Origin: Corynebacterium confusum
GTDB lineage: Bacteria; Actinomycetota; Actinomycetes; Mycobacteriales; Mycobacteriaceae
Length of the DNA: 64,000 nt
Assembly: GCF_030408715.1 (NCBI RefSeq)
Contig: NZ_CP047202.1
Location: forward strand, 434,001 to 498,000
Direction: 5' to 3'
The notes under the pieces were generated by a model. That model was given only the letters and a program-made list of their open reading frames with translations. It was not told the DNA's origin and made no database searches. Below are positions 28,901 through 37,935 of the stretch, in pieces. The first letter of the stretch is position 1, and the number at the start of each line of letters is the position of its first letter. The position numbers and the translations under genes are program-made.

Positions 28901-30428
28901 GCAACAACGCTATAAGACGGCTGAAGTCTTGAGGTGTCTTGAAGGGGAAGTCAGAGAAGATATCCTCAAGCTTCTCGCGCGCAGCAGCGATGTCCTGCTC
29001 AGTCGGGTTCTCAGGGATAGCCAAGTTTTCAACATCAGCGTCGAGATCAACAAACAAGCCAGTCTCGGGGTCCAGTCCAGACACAGTGATAATCCGACCG
29101 CTGCGCGTAATGATGGGGGAGTTCACCAGCCCGTTGAGCTGCGGGAATCTTTTCGCCCATTTCGGCTGGAACATCGTGTCAATGTCGGTAGCAGTCGGAT
29201 CGACAAGCTGCACATCATTCTTCGTAAGACGATAGGGTGTGACCGCCTCACTGACCAGGCTCAAGCCGTTAGCACGGTTGACCTTCACGATCTCACGACG
29301 TGCGTCCTCCGGCTGACTCTTTCCATCAGTTACCTCAAAGATCTCGCTGGGTTCCTCACGCGGCAGCATCTCAACAGCGGTCGTGCCCTGACGGAAAAGC
29401 GCTTTCCCCGCATGAGTTGCATGAAGAGCCTTGAACATCGTCTCACGGCGAGTTTGGGGATGCCCTTCGTCGTAGTTGATAAGCAGGCTGCCATTAGCGC
29501 CTATCTCATCAAGCATTTCCTTAAGTTCTTCTGCGCTGGTGACACCGCCACGCATTTCAGGCATCTTCGGCATCTTCCGAGCAGGCTTGTCTTGGGCCTT
29601 GCTGATCCACAAATCCAGCATCTCTGCGCGCTTGTCTTCGGCAAGCCCAGCAAGCACATCATCAAGACCCTGCTTGCCCTGACCGGGCACCTGTACAAAC
29701 CGAACAGGTGATGCGCCGTACTGCATGAGCAGGTCACGAAACTCACGCGCACCGTCGTAGACGCGCCGATTCGTGCTCGCGTCAGCATCAGGGACGATGC
29801 AGACGTACAGGCCCATGAACTGCGAGAGTACAGCGTAGTTCTGCAAGCCCTTCCATCCCCAGATACCCGTGATGCGGTAGACAGCAACCGTGTCGTCCGT
29901 ATTCGACAGAGCGGCAAGGGCTTGCTTCGTGCCTTCAACGATGAGTACAAACTTCGTCTCATCGGTGACAGGCCGCAGTACCGTCAGCGCAGGCGGGGGA
30001 GTACCCCACTCGTTGTCCTTGGTTGGGCAGATGTACTTCTTCGGCCGACCCTTACTGTCGCACACCGATCCAGGCCGAGGCTTGACTTGATACGTGGTTT
30101 CACCACTGATCTCTTCCATCGGGAAGACGAGAGCGGGCAGTGCATCAGGGCCGATCCACTGCAGTTCCTTGGGCACAGCCTCAATGGTGCGAGCTGAGTA
30201 CACACCACAGGACGCAATGACCTCATCTGAGATCGCGCTGCTACGTAGTTCTTCGAGATGCTCATCAGTGAGCTTCGGAGTCACGGTATGGACAGGAGAA
30301 GATTTTGTATCTTCTAGTTGACGGTCTGATACCACAGTGGTATCATTACAGGCAGAAACACTGACTGCCTGACCGTTGTCGTTGTTTTGGCCCCCGGTAG
30401 CTACGGGGGTCTTTTTCTTTGCTTCCAT
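25986..30428 (-). CDS. Multidomain replication protein: TOPRIM (DUF3854-like) - AAA+/SF3-like ATPase - DnaQ-type exonuclease - family A DNA polymerase
   Basis: A single 1,480-residue chain. Residues about 55-275 resemble DUF3854 TOPRIM proteins (VLIVEGTKQALAA with Glu165; VPDADAS with Asp214 and Asp216; GLDDVLA). Residues about 500-720 are an ATPase with Walker A SGSGPAVGKG, Walker B LALFDEPDG and sensor VFTGNN. A Gly/Pro linker (about 850-905) follows. Exonuclease motifs are Asp914/Glu916, Asp973 and Asp1063. The polymerase has motif A VDLSQIDAR (Asp1271), motif B R1314-K1318-Y1326-G, and motif C VHDE (Asp1428). All catalytic residues are present; motif B has His1322 where Pol I has Phe762. 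The start follows GGAGG. No zinc-binding primase domain was seen. Confidence 0.88.
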   Translation of the reverse strand: MEAKKKTPVATGGQNNDNGQAVSVSACNDTTVVSDRQLEDTKSSPVHTVTPKLTDEHLEELRSSAISDEVIASCGVYSARTIEAVPKELQWIGPDALPALVFPMEEISGETTYQVKPRPGSVCDSKGRPKKYICPTKDNEWGTPPPALTVLRPVTDETKFVLIVEGTKQALAALSNTDDTVAVYRITGIWGWKGLQNYAVLSQFMGLYVCIVPDADASTNRRVYDGAREFRDLLMQYGASPVRFVQVPGQGKQGLDDVLAGLAEDKRAEMLDLWISKAQDKPARKMPKMPEMRGGVTSAEELKEMLDEIGANGSLLINYDEGHPQTRRETMFKALHATHAGKALFRQGTTAVEMLPREEPSEIFEVTDGKSQPEDARREIVKVNRANGLSLVSEAVTPYRLTKNDVQLVDPTATDIDTMFQPKWAKRFPQLNGLVNSPIITRSGRIITVSGLDPETGLFVDLDADVENLAIPENPTEQDIAAAREKLEDIFSDFPFKTPQDFSRLIALLLSMLFRPSVDKSPAACISGSGPAVGKGVIMSGASTLITGSPVPVTKCPSKDDEFSKVLTSMFLAGNTLALFDEPDGVLDFKSLAAAITAERHEGRVLGESRMISVPNNMQMVFTGNNVSCSDDNGRRFFYIDLEVPTDFAEARSGFKYPRLNATIKEKRPELLAALLTFVQAWIVAGRPEPRPGAPVGSFEEWYFNVGGVLEHVGYGDFMDGVAEQRRERNDGERTNIMHLYWLYAHVQGSGRCPNGFRPYDIERIIAKINEQDDVDSSDTLWAKLGMEDPYVPLPSGIYGTEDARSFSLNRVYRRLENRTLDGLAIESIEGGPFSERRYQVVWRGAPEDDPLAGGGPFGDGDDGDDGDPGTGGDGGNGGGTPPPAPEPTPTPAETADEPVSPAAPSDSTTVVFDLETGDADDLHVTDDPDFVRLATYSVNGAEPVATTDIASELIPLLEHADTIVGHNIVQYDLPALQRLYGLDDKALIEAGKVHDTLILSRLAAGGDTNLGYGLDAVAERCGVDGKLLRDGDSALKALAKQYGGFDKIPLDNAEYIAYALQDVRANVAVYNQMLPAALEAVSAEYLRREHEKMHVLSVVEAHGIRVDTAKVEQFLAEEAVVKAEIREWLVDTVGIPDEGKEPWSSNSGKQAIADYLDSFGVAVPRTKSGRISISAKALNQLAAEHADVSEVVELAEKMEALLQSSTPASTIKKHLRGDKVYPSIQSSQVTGRLSTTNPGMTVFGSRDARLIRQREMIVADNADEELISVDLSQIDARCMAAGSGDSAYAELFAPGRDAHTEMAIRVFGDAERRPDAKALGHAANYGMGSKSFAAHAGISEVEAQGQLDRMHFEFPQLEYFKNHLRKHAEALGWVATGFGRRVAVGRSTAYTQAPAAYGQGTARDVFLEGVLNLPQEVLEMIRIFVHDEIVLSVPRDRAEEIKQTVMAAFNAVTLPGKDGVEVPVLSDSAGPAESWAGCK

Positions 30429-30526
30429 AGTTACGCCGCACCTCCGAGAACAGTCACGAGCTGCGGGTTAAGTAGCAAAAAGTGTGTCTGAGTTTCAGCG
30501 TTTCCGCTGTTCAGGTTAGTTGAATC

Positions 30527-30561
30527 GGGTCTATATAAGGACCTCAGCCTTATATAGACCC
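30527..30561. terminator. Perfect 14-bp hairpin inside the IS left end
   Basis: Arms GGGTCTATATAAGG and CCTTATATAGACCC with a 7-base loop. Such hairpins near IS ends shield the transposase from outside transcription. Here it may also block read-through from the HTH gene into the polymerase gene. Confidence 0.7.
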
Positions 30562-30596
30562 GTTTCTTCGTCAATCCACCGGAATGGCACCTGCAT

Positions 30597-31817
30597 GTGG
30601 TATCCGGCAGTTGGTGTGCTTTCCGGGTGAGACGAAACCGACCACGATGCCCCGTATGTGCTGGGCAAATGAAGAAAAACGGCACCACATCCAAAGGAAC
30701 AACACGATGGCGGTGCAAAAGCCCCAACTGCGGCAACTCAACGACACGCACCCGCACCGATCTGAGCCACACCCGCGACTTCAAAGCCTTCCACTCCTAC
30801 ATCACGTGCACCGCAACACTGGCTGAAGTAGCCCGCCAGCAAGGAGTAAGCAGATGGACGCTTGATCGCCGGTTTACACCGTTTTGGCTCATAGAGGTAA
30901 CCAACCCCGGTGAGTCTCACCGCGTCTACGACCAGATCTTCATCGACGGCACATATACCGCTGCCGGGTGCTTGCTCGTCGCCGCAAGCTATGACCATGT
31001 CATCGCCTGGCATTGGGCAAAAAGCGAAACCGCCCACGCCTACACGCAGCTTTTAAACAAGATCGCAGAACCCTTATGCGTTGTCCTTGACGGCGGGCAA
31101 GGCGCCTACACCGCTATCAAAGCGTGCTGGCCCAATGCACAGATCCAGCGCTGTGTGGTCCATGCCCAGCGCGTTATCCGTCGCTACACCACCTCTAAAC
31201 CACGCACCAGCGCAGGCCAAGCCATTTACGCGCTCGCGTTGAAGTTGACGCGGATCACCACCATGGAACAGGCCCGCGAATGGACTCTGAACTTGCACGA
31301 TTTCGGGGTCGTCTATGCCAGTTTCCTCAACGAGAAAACACCGGTGCCGAAGGAACGCAGAACCCTCAACCACCGGTGGGAATGGACCCACCTGCGGGTA
31401 CGCAAGGCCTACAATTCGCTGTTGCACCTCTCGCGGAAGGGGTGGTTGTTTACCTATCTGCAGCCACCACCGCACGCGCTCGAACCAGGCCGGTGGGCCG
31501 CAACTACCAACAGTCTGGAAGGCGGAGTCAACGCGCAACTCAAACGACTCGCCGACGCTCACCGCGGCAGGACAGGAGAGCGCCAACGCACAATGCTCGA
31601 GTGGTACCTCCACTCCAAAACGCAGCTGCCTGACGATCCCCTAGGAATCGCCAGGCAGTGCAATTTCGGGCAAGACCAACTCGCCAAAGTCAACAATCTT
31701 GCCGAAGAAGACCACAACAAAGCCGACCAGGAAACAGGCCGACCAGCCTTCTACGACAACGCTATCCCAACCGAATACAACCACTCCATCGGAATCAGGA
31801 AAGGACCCTTCAAATAA
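30597..31817 (+). CDS. IS1249-like transposase (IS256 family)
   Basis: A 406-residue transposase with an N-terminal zinc finger (Cys18, Cys21, Cys40, Cys45) and a DDE core: Asp117 in FIDGTYTAAG, Asp165 in VVLDGGQGAY and Glu308 in TTNSLEGGVN, plus the C/H motif IQRCVVHAQR. The frame starts at GTG and is full length, so the copy is probably active. Confidence 0.92.
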   Translation: MVSGSWCAFRVRRNRPRCPVCAGQMKKNGTTSKGTTRWRCKSPNCGNSTTRTRTDLSHTRDFKAFHSYITCTATLAEVARQQGVSRWTLDRRFTPFWLIEVTNPGESHRVYDQIFIDGTYTAAGCLLVAASYDHVIAWHWAKSETAHAYTQLLNKIAEPLCVVLDGGQGAYTAIKACWPNAQIQRCVVHAQRVIRRYTTSKPRTSAGQAIYALALKLTRITTMEQAREWTLNLHDFGVVYASFLNEKTPVPKERRTLNHRWEWTHLRVRKAYNSLLHLSRKGWLFTYLQPPPHALEPGRWAATTNSLEGGVNAQLKRLADAHRGRTGERQRTMLEWYLHSKTQLPDDPLGIARQCNFGQDQLAKVNNLAEEDHNKADQETGRPAFYDNAIPTEYNHSIGIRKGPFK

Positions 31818-31859
31818 AAATGCGCCCGACGGCGACACGCCGACCGGACACACTTTTTG

Positions 31860-32153
31860 CTACTTAACCCCGAGCTGCTGGCGCTGCTCATTGCTGAGCT
31901 TCGGTGCTGCATCAACGACAGCATCGACAAAGTTGTCGAACATGTGCGGCGACGGCACACGTGCGGCATCGAGGTAGCTATCCAGGTCTTCCTGGCTGAC
32001 GCGGTAGGCAGAACCGAAACGGTGAACGGCAAGTCGGCCTTCTTTGATGGCCTTACGAAGCAGAGACTCTGAGCCGAGGCCGAGTTCGTTGAGGTCTTGC
32101 AGAGAGTAGAAACGAGGTCCGATAGTCGGGGTAGCGGTGTCTTGTGCAGACAT
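31860..32153 (-). CDS. Small HTH (excisionase/AlpA-like) DNA-binding protein, C terminus altered by the IS
   Basis: A 97-residue protein whose N-terminal half is an excisionase-type winged HTH (FYSLQDLNELGLGSESLLRKA, then KEGRLAVHRFGSAYRVSQEDLDSYLDA). It could be a recombination directionality factor or a replication regulator. Its last three codons and stop come from the IS end. Removing the IS gives a frame ending LVTVLGGAA, with a stop 2 bases before the polymerase ATG, so the two genes were originally coupled. AGGAGC precedes the ATG. The loss is short and the HTH is intact. Confidence 0.78.
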   Translation of the reverse strand: MSAQDTATPTIGPRFYSLQDLNELGLGSESLLRKAIKEGRLAVHRFGSAYRVSQEDLDSYLDAARVPSPHMFDNFVDAVVDAAPKLSNEQRQQLGVK

Positions 32154-32891
32154 AATAAAACGCTCCTGAGCAGTGTAAACTACCCGGAGCGGGGTGCTTT
32201 TCCGGCTATATTCAGGCGGCGTGGAGAGCCGTGCATAACTCGCTAGACGCTGGTCAGTGCGTCCATTGCTTTACCAGAGCGCTAACTCTGTACCTGACCG
32301 CTTTTGTGGCCGGTAATGCCGTTACCAGCCGGTCAATCTCGTCGGAGGGGCCGTGCTTATCTCGGTCGGTGGCTACACCTTTGTCAATATCCTCGGGGTT
32401 ATCCCTTGTGCGTGGCTAGCAAGACCAGAAAATATAGAAACTCACCACGGACAATCTGCTGTACATATTACAGCAGTAGTGCGGTCTGCACAATACCTTT
32501 TTGTAACTAACAATTCACAGTGCGGTACAACGCAGTCCTGCAGTCTGTGTGCGGTAACCATGCGGTGAGTGTCAACATATCCGTACCTCTAACGGCAGTG
32601 GGAGGTCTGTGTGACAAACAGGTAGCTCGCAAAACCCCGGCTGCGGACCCTCACTTCCCGGACATAGAGAAAAAGTGAAAAAATTTAATTAATGGGGGTA
32701 TACCAACCTTTCGTATTTTTTCATTTTTTCAGAGGCTCAGAGTATTGAAGGGTCTGAGGGCCATTTGGTCTACCACATAGTTTTGCCGCACACGGTGCTA
32801 CTTAGCCACTTACGACGCATACATTCCGCTTACACCGTATGTTTACCGCACACAGTGATAGCCTCTGCCTTCTCGTAATTGCATAGGGGGT
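32154..32891. other. Noncoding right end: GTGCGGT repeats and AT-rich dyad (candidate origin)
   Basis: No supported gene. GTGCGGT occurs at 32479, 32520 and 32549, a TGCGGT at 32561, and the inverse ACCGCAC at 32845 with a variant near 32785. An AT-rich segment carries an imperfect 16-bp inverted repeat (32669-32684 and 32715-32730). Iterons beside an AT-rich tract are the usual form of a replication origin; they could also be binding sites for the HTH protein. Confidence 0.4.
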
Positions 32892-32945
32892 ATCGTACCC
32901 ACAACCCGTGTTCATTTAAATCGGAGCTGCTTCGCAGCCTGGTCA
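32892..32945. other. attR of the mobile element
   Basis: Right junction. The element half, ATCGTACCCACAACCCG followed by TGTTCATTT (32892-32917), meets the AA core (32918-32919) and then eccC sequence ATCGGAGCTGCTTCGC. The element half mirrors 9332-9357 across the core, which fixes the crossover to the base. Confidence 0.85.
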
Positions 32946-35311
32946 CCGCGCTGGCAGCCACGCACTCGCCCGAGGAGCTGAACCTGGTGCTTGTGGATTT
33001 TAAAGGCGGGGCGACCTTCCTGGGCTGCGAGCAGCTGCCGCACACCGCGGCGGTGATTACCAACCTGGAGGAAGAATCCGTCCTGGTCGAGCGTATGTAC
33101 GACGCCATCTCCGGGGAGATGAACCGCCGCCAGGAGATCCTGCGCCAGGCCGGCAACTTCGCCAACGTCGGCGACTACAACGCCGGGCGCGACCCGGACC
33201 AGTTCCCGCCGCTTCCCGCCCTGGTCATCGTGGTGGACGAGTTCTCCGAGCTGCTGGGCCAGCACCCGGACTTCGCCGACCTCTTCGTCGCCGTTGGCCG
33301 CCTGGGCCGTTCGCTGCACGTGCACCTGCTGCTGGCCTCCCAGCGGCTGGAGGAGGGCCGCCTGCGCGGGCTGGACTCACACCTGTCCTATCGGATCGGG
33401 CTCAAGACCTTCTCCGCCGCGGAGTCCCGCCAGGTCCTAGGCGCTACCGATGCCTACCACCTGCCCGCCCAGCCGGGTGCCGGCTACCTGAAGACCAACG
33501 GCGACGCCCTCGAGCGCTTCCAGGCCACCTACGTTTCCGGGCCGCTCGCCCGCCCGGCCGAACCAGCTGAAGGGGAAAGCGTACCGTCGGCCCGGGTGTC
33601 CGTCTTCGACGGCTGGGACGCTCACATCACCGAGGACAGCGAGCCGGAGCTTGTCTGGGATGAGTCGACGACGCTGCTCAACGAGGTCGTGGCCGCCGCC
33701 CGCGCGGAGGCCAACAACCGCGGGCACAGCGCCCACCGCATCTGGCTGCCGCCGCTGCCCGCCGCGGTCGAGCTGCCCGAGATCCTGCACCGGGCTGGCC
33801 AGACCACCCACCTGCAGGCCGCGGTCGGGCTCATCGACCGTCCCTACCACCAGCGCCAGGATCCCCTGGTGGTGGACTTTTCCACCGCCGGCGGGCACGC
33901 GGCCGTCTGCGGCGGCCCACAGACGGGCAAGTCCATGGCGCTGCGCACCCTCGTCGGCTCCCTGGCCGCGACCCACGGCACCGAGGCCATCCGTTTCTAC
34001 GTCATCGACTTGGGCGGCGGGGCGCTAGCAAACTTAGACCGCCTGCCGCACGTGGCGGGCGTGGCCGGCCGCGACGAGCCGGACACGGTCCGCCGCGTCG
34101 TCGACGAGGTCACCGGCCTGGTGGAGCGCCCCGAGCCCCGCCACACCTTCCTGGTCCTAGACGGCTGGCACCACGTGGGCACCGCCGGCGCGGAGTTTAA
34201 CGATCTCACGGAGAAGATCACCGCCCTGGCCGCCGACGGCCCCAGCGCCCGCGTCCACCTGGTCTTGTCCACGCCGCGGTGGACCACCCTGCGCCCGTCG
34301 ATTAGGGACCTCATCGCCCACCGGCTGGAGCTACGCCTGGGGGAGGCCATGGAGTCCCTGGTGGACCGCAAGGCCCAGCAGAAGCTGCCGGCCCTGCCCG
34401 GCCGCGGGCTCACCGAGACCGGGGAGATGATGCTACTGGCGCGCACCTCCAACCAGGACGTGGCGCACCTGCAGTCCCGCGGCGGCGACCCGGTGCCCCG
34501 GCTCAAGACCCTGCCCGACCAGCTGCTCCCGTCCGACCTGCCCCGGCACGCGCTGACCGCCGGGCTGGTCTGGGGAATCGGCGGCCGCGACCTGGAGCCG
34601 GTGGCCTGGGACCCGGCCACCAGCGCCCACCTGGTCTGCGTCGGCGCCAGCGGGTCCGGCAAGTCTACCTTCGTCCGGGTTATTGCCGGAGCGGTGACTG
34701 GCCTGCCCCGGAAGGACGCGCGCCTGGTGGTCATCGATCCGCGCCGGGCGCACCTGGGCGCGCTCGACGAGGACATGCTCGCCGCCTATGCCGCCACGCC
34801 CGCGGCGGCGGAGAAGGCCCTGCGCGATACTGCGGCGACTATGCGCGAACGCCTGCCGGGGCCGGATATCACCCCGGCGCGCCTGCGCGCCCGCGATTGG
34901 TGGAGCGGCCCGGAGATCTACGTGGTCATCGACGACGCAGAACTAACCAGCGAGGCCGCCCTGCACCCGCTGGTGGAGCTCATCCCGCACGCCCAGGACA
35001 TCGGCCTGCACGTCATCTTCGCCCGCAAGGCCGGCGGCATCGGCCGCGCCATGTTCGGCAAGTTCTGCTCGGCGCTCAAAGACACCCAGCCCGCCGTCCT
35101 GCTCCTGGACGCCGACAAGGAGGAAGGCCCCATCTTCGGCATGAAGCCGAAGCGCCAGCCGCCCGGCCGCGGCCGCTTCCACGTCCGCGGCGAGGAACTG
35201 GGCCTGTGCCAATTCATCCACGCCGACGACCAAGAAGACGCAGCACCGCCAGCCGCCGAAGAACGAGACGAGAGCAACCAAGCAGAAAGCAAGCGAAAGG
35301 ACACCCCATGA
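32920..35311 (+). pseudogene. eccC: Type VII secretion ATPase EccC, distal part (split by the mobile element)
   Basis: Continues the eccC frame from the Walker A lysine codon (KSELLRSLVTALAA). It holds the rest of ATPase domain 1 (Walker B ALVIVVDEFSELL), domain 2 with GGPQTGKSMAL (near 33910) and domain 3 with GASGSGKSTFV (near 34645). Without the insertion it is in frame. As it stands it lacks its promoter and first part; an ATG in element DNA at 32879 is in frame by chance and could express a fragment. The stop overlaps the next gene (ATGA). Confidence 0.9.
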
Positions 35312-36357
35312 CGACCGCCGCACCCGCTTTGTTGACCATCACCATCCTGGACACCGCCACCATTTTCGAGGGCCCGGAAACCGTGTACCGCTACGACCTG
35401 CCCGGCACCGGGATAGTCGAGGGCTGGGCCCTGGACGGCGCGCTCGAGCAGGCGGAGAAGATCCTGGGCGCGCACTGGCCGGAAGCCTCCATCAAGGTCT
35501 GCGCGGATTCCAGCGCGACTGCGGTCTCGGCGGAAGCCGTGAGCATCATTACCCGGCAGCTCGAAGGCCGGGAGGTGCCGGTGGTGGACACTAATGAGCA
35601 CGCGGTCTCCCATCCGGCAACCGAGGTCTTCGCCCCGCTCGCACCGGCTGCCGATGCCACCCTTACTGGCGGCTCACACCAGGACGCGCCGCGCGCCGAG
35701 CCGCTGCGGCCGAAAGCCGACGATTCCGCGAAGAGTGGGTGGTTCCAGCCCTTCTACGCGCTGCTGGCCGTGGTGGTGCTGATCGTGGCCGGCGTGGCCT
35801 GGTTCGTGGTCGGCCGCGGCGGCGATGCGAACGAGGAGAGCGCGGGCGGTGGGGCAACCGATAACGCGGTGGCGGCCGCCCCAGCCGGTCAGGACGCGGG
35901 CCCACCGGCGCCCGGGGAGGCGGGCAGCGACGGGCCGGCAAACGAGCCGCCGCCGGCACCGGAGCAGTTAAACGCGGCGGGCCTGTCGGTGCAGCTGCCG
36001 CAGGGCTTTCACGCCGAGGAATCCGCCGAGGGCGATGGGCTGGTCACGGCCACGGGGCCGGATCCGGACCTGCGGGTGCTCTTCGCCGCGGATCCGCTCT
36101 ATTCGGTGCCCGCGGACTACTTGCTGGAACAAATCCAGGAAGAAATCGCCGACGACGACGCCCTGTCTCACCCGCAGGAGCACGACGGCCGGCTGACCTA
36201 CGTGGAAAAGCCCGGGGACGACTCGCACGTGGTCTGGGCGACGTGGGTGGACGGCGATCACCAGCTGTCCGTGGGCTGTCACACCCGCGAGCTGCCCAGC
36301 GTCGCGCAGAAGGCGGCCTGCCGCATGGCCGAAGAATCCCTGGTCCGGGAGGGCTAG
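35308..36357 (+). CDS. Type VII secretion-associated protein (Rv3446c-like)
   Basis: Membrane protein of ESX-4 loci, here 349 residues. N-terminal cytosolic domain (about 1-145) resembling TIGR03931, one TM helix at about 150-170 (FYALLAVVVLIVAGVAWFVVG), a Gly/Ala/Pro-rich linker, and a C-terminal extracytoplasmic domain with two Cys (VGCHTRE and AACRMAEE). It overlaps eccC by 4 bp. With eccC interrupted, its expression probably depends on promoters inside or beyond the element. Confidence 0.82.
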   Translation: MTTAAPALLTITILDTATIFEGPETVYRYDLPGTGIVEGWALDGALEQAEKILGAHWPEASIKVCADSSATAVSAEAVSIITRQLEGREVPVVDTNEHAVSHPATEVFAPLAPAADATLTGGSHQDAPRAEPLRPKADDSAKSGWFQPFYALLAVVVLIVAGVAWFVVGRGGDANEESAGGGATDNAVAAAPAGQDAGPPAPGEAGSDGPANEPPPAPEQLNAAGLSVQLPQGFHAEESAEGDGLVTATGPDPDLRVLFAADPLYSVPADYLLEQIQEEIADDDALSHPQEHDGRLTYVEKPGDDSHVVWATWVDGDHQLSVGCHTRELPSVAQKAACRMAEESLVREG

Positions 36358-36537
36358 AACTTTTTTAAAAACACCGGGAACCGATCGCGCGGCAGGGCAG
36401 TCCAATAAAGATGAGGAAGGCACCGCGTCGGAAAGAACGTGGCGGCGGGGGACTTCCTCCACCAGTCTGAAAAGCAACCGCGACACACACATTCCGTGAC
36501 ACCACACTGTCAACCCGTTCGAGGAGGGGCGAACACT

Positions 36538-36855
36538 ATGCACACTACGTTCAAGACCGAAGCCGAGGTCATGCAGGCCACGGCCGGGCATGTCGATTCG
36601 ACCAATGAGGAAATCCAGGGCGAGCTGTCCCGCCTGCACAACGTCGTGGAGGGCGCCCGCGCGAGCTGGGAGGGCCGCGCGCAGCTGTCCTTCGACAACC
36701 TCATGCAGCGCTACAACGCCTCCGCCCAGCAGCTGCGTGAGGCCCTGTCCGCCATCTCGGACAACATCCGCAGCAACGCCCGCAACTTCGACGACGTCGA
36801 GGCCCAGAACGCGCAGGTCCTCAACAACGTCGGCGGCGCCGGCCTAGCCCTGTAG
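36538..36855 (+). CDS. esxU: WXG100 family ESX substrate (EsxU-like)
   Basis: A 105-residue helical-hairpin protein with the turn motif SWEG (W-X-G) at about residue 43 and a C-terminal tail ending GGAGLAL. It is the first of a WXG100 pair and is placed as Rv3445c is in the ESX-4 locus. A strong GAGGAGG site sets the start; an in-frame upstream ATG at 36439 is rejected. It probably forms a heterodimer with the next product and is exported by EccC, which is broken here. Confidence 0.88.
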   Translation: MHTTFKTEAEVMQATAGHVDSTNEEIQGELSRLHNVVEGARASWEGRAQLSFDNLMQRYNASAQQLREALSAISDNIRSNARNFDDVEAQNAQVLNNVGGAGLAL

Positions 36856-36921
36856 CCGCCCGGCACAACACCCACCGCGCGAGCGCACACAAGATAAACA
36901 CCAGGAAGGAAAAATTCCCGC

Positions 36922-37209
36922 ATGACCGCTATCAAGTACGAATTCGGCGCCATCGAGGCCGCCGCTGCCGATATCAACTCCACCTCGGCCCGCATCAACG
37001 GCCTGCTGGATGAGCTCAAGTCCATCATCGAGCCCATGGCCGCTACCTGGGAGGGCGAGTCCGCAGCCGCCTACCAGCAGGCCCAGCGCAAGTGGGACAA
37101 CGCCGCCCTGGAGCTAAACCAGGTGCTGATGACCATCTCCCGCACCGTCTCCGAGGGCAACGACGCCATGAGCGACGTCAACCGCCGCGCCGCCGCCAGC
37201 TGGGGCTAA
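36922..37209 (+). CDS. esxT: WXG100 family ESX substrate (EsxT-like)
   Basis: The 95-residue partner of the preceding protein, with TWEG at the helix turn (about residues 42-45) and a C-terminal helix with EGNDAMSDVNRRAAASWG. An AAGGAAAAA site precedes the ATG. It corresponds in position to Rv3444c. The pair sits immediately before rplM as in mycobacteria. Confidence 0.88.
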   Translation: MTAIKYEFGAIEAAAADINSTSARINGLLDELKSIIEPMAATWEGESAAAYQQAQRKWDNAALELNQVLMTISRTVSEGNDAMSDVNRRAAASWG

Positions 37210-37239
37210 ACGCACCCACCACACAATCCCGTCTGTCAT

Positions 37240-37273
37240 CCCCGTCTTCCCCGTCCAAAGGGGAAGGCGGGGT
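37240..37273 (+). terminator. Terminator after the WXG100 pair
   Basis: CCCCGTCTTCCCC and GGGGAAGGCGGGG form a long stem with one mismatch, followed by TTTGTGTG. Confidence 0.8.
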
Positions 37274-37289
37274 TTGTGTGTAGTGGGGG

Positions 37290-37491
37290 AGCGTTGCCGT
37301 TGCCTAGCGGCGTTTTGGGATTTTGGGGCGAAACCACTAAAGTATTAGACCTATGTGTCTGAGCGAGACAGCCCTGCTTCGGGGCTGGACGCGGCGCCTA
37401 GTGCAGGTCTCCACCGGCCGCTGTATCTAGGGGCAGTCGAAGGACCATGGCGTTGGCCGGCAGTTCCGAGACAGACTTTCAAGGAGTCATT
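37290..37491 (+). promoter_or_regulatory. Leader region of the rplM-rpsI operon
   Basis: About 200 bp without a gene. It includes an AGCCC-TGCTTC-GGGGCT hairpin (37370-37386) and further GC-rich dyads, so the rplM mRNA may carry a structured leader of the kind used for ribosomal-protein feedback. No match to a known leader family can be shown by eye. Confidence 0.3.
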
Positions 37492-37935
37492 TTGTCTACT
37501 TTCCACCCTAAGAGCGGTGACATCACCCGCAAGTGGTACGTCATCGACGCTACTGACGTGGTGCTGGGCAAGCTCGCTTCCACCGTGGCAGACCTGCTGC
37601 GTGGCAAGCACAAGCCGCAGTTCGCACCGAACGTTGACTGTGGTGACCACGTCATCATCATCAACGCTGACAAGATCCACATCTCTTCCAACAAGCGTGA
37701 CCGCGAAAAGCGCTACCGCCACTCCGGCTACCCGGGTGGTCTGAAGACCATGACCCTGGGTCAGTCTTTGGACGCAAACCCGGTTCGCGTTATCGAAGAA
37801 GCTGTCACCGGCATGATGCCGCACAACAAGCTTTCCCGTTCTTCCGCCCGCAAGCTGCACGTCTTTGCAGGCGAGGAGCACCCGTACGCCGGCCAGAAGC
37901 CGGAATCCTACGAGCTTAAGCAGGTGGCACAGTAA
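37492..37935 (+). CDS. rplM: 50S ribosomal protein L13
   Basis: Early-assembly large-subunit protein of 147 residues with the complete L13 sequence ([41 protein letters not shown]). The start is a TTG with AAGGAG 6 bases upstream; this gives the family N terminus ([14 protein letters not shown]), whereas an in-frame ATG at 37447 would add 15 unrelated residues. The stop overlaps the rpsI ATG by one base. Confidence 0.96.
   Translation: MSTFHPKSGDITRKWYVIDATDVVLGKLASTVADLLRGKHKPQFAPNVDCGDHVIIINADKIHISSNKRDREKRYRHSGYPGGLKTMTLGQSLDANPVRVIEEAVTGMMPHNKLSRSSARKLHVFAGEEHPYAGQKPESYELKQVAQ

Larger units (their letters stand above)
30465..31871 (+). mobile_element. IS1249-like insertion sequence (IS256 family), 1,407 bp
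   Basis: Terminal inverted repeats of about 26 bp: left begins GGGTTAAGTAGCAAAAAGTG, right is its inverse ending at 31871. The 8-bp target duplication CGAGCTGC is exact at 30457-30464 and 31872-31879. One intact transposase gene fills it. It inserted into the 3' end of the small HTH gene. Confidence 0.95.

Noticed and set aside
32879..35311. Reading the distal eccC frame as a complete gene starting at 32879
   Set aside because: The start and first 14 codons are element DNA; the frame begins inside Walker A of domain 1 and joins exactly to the left fragment.
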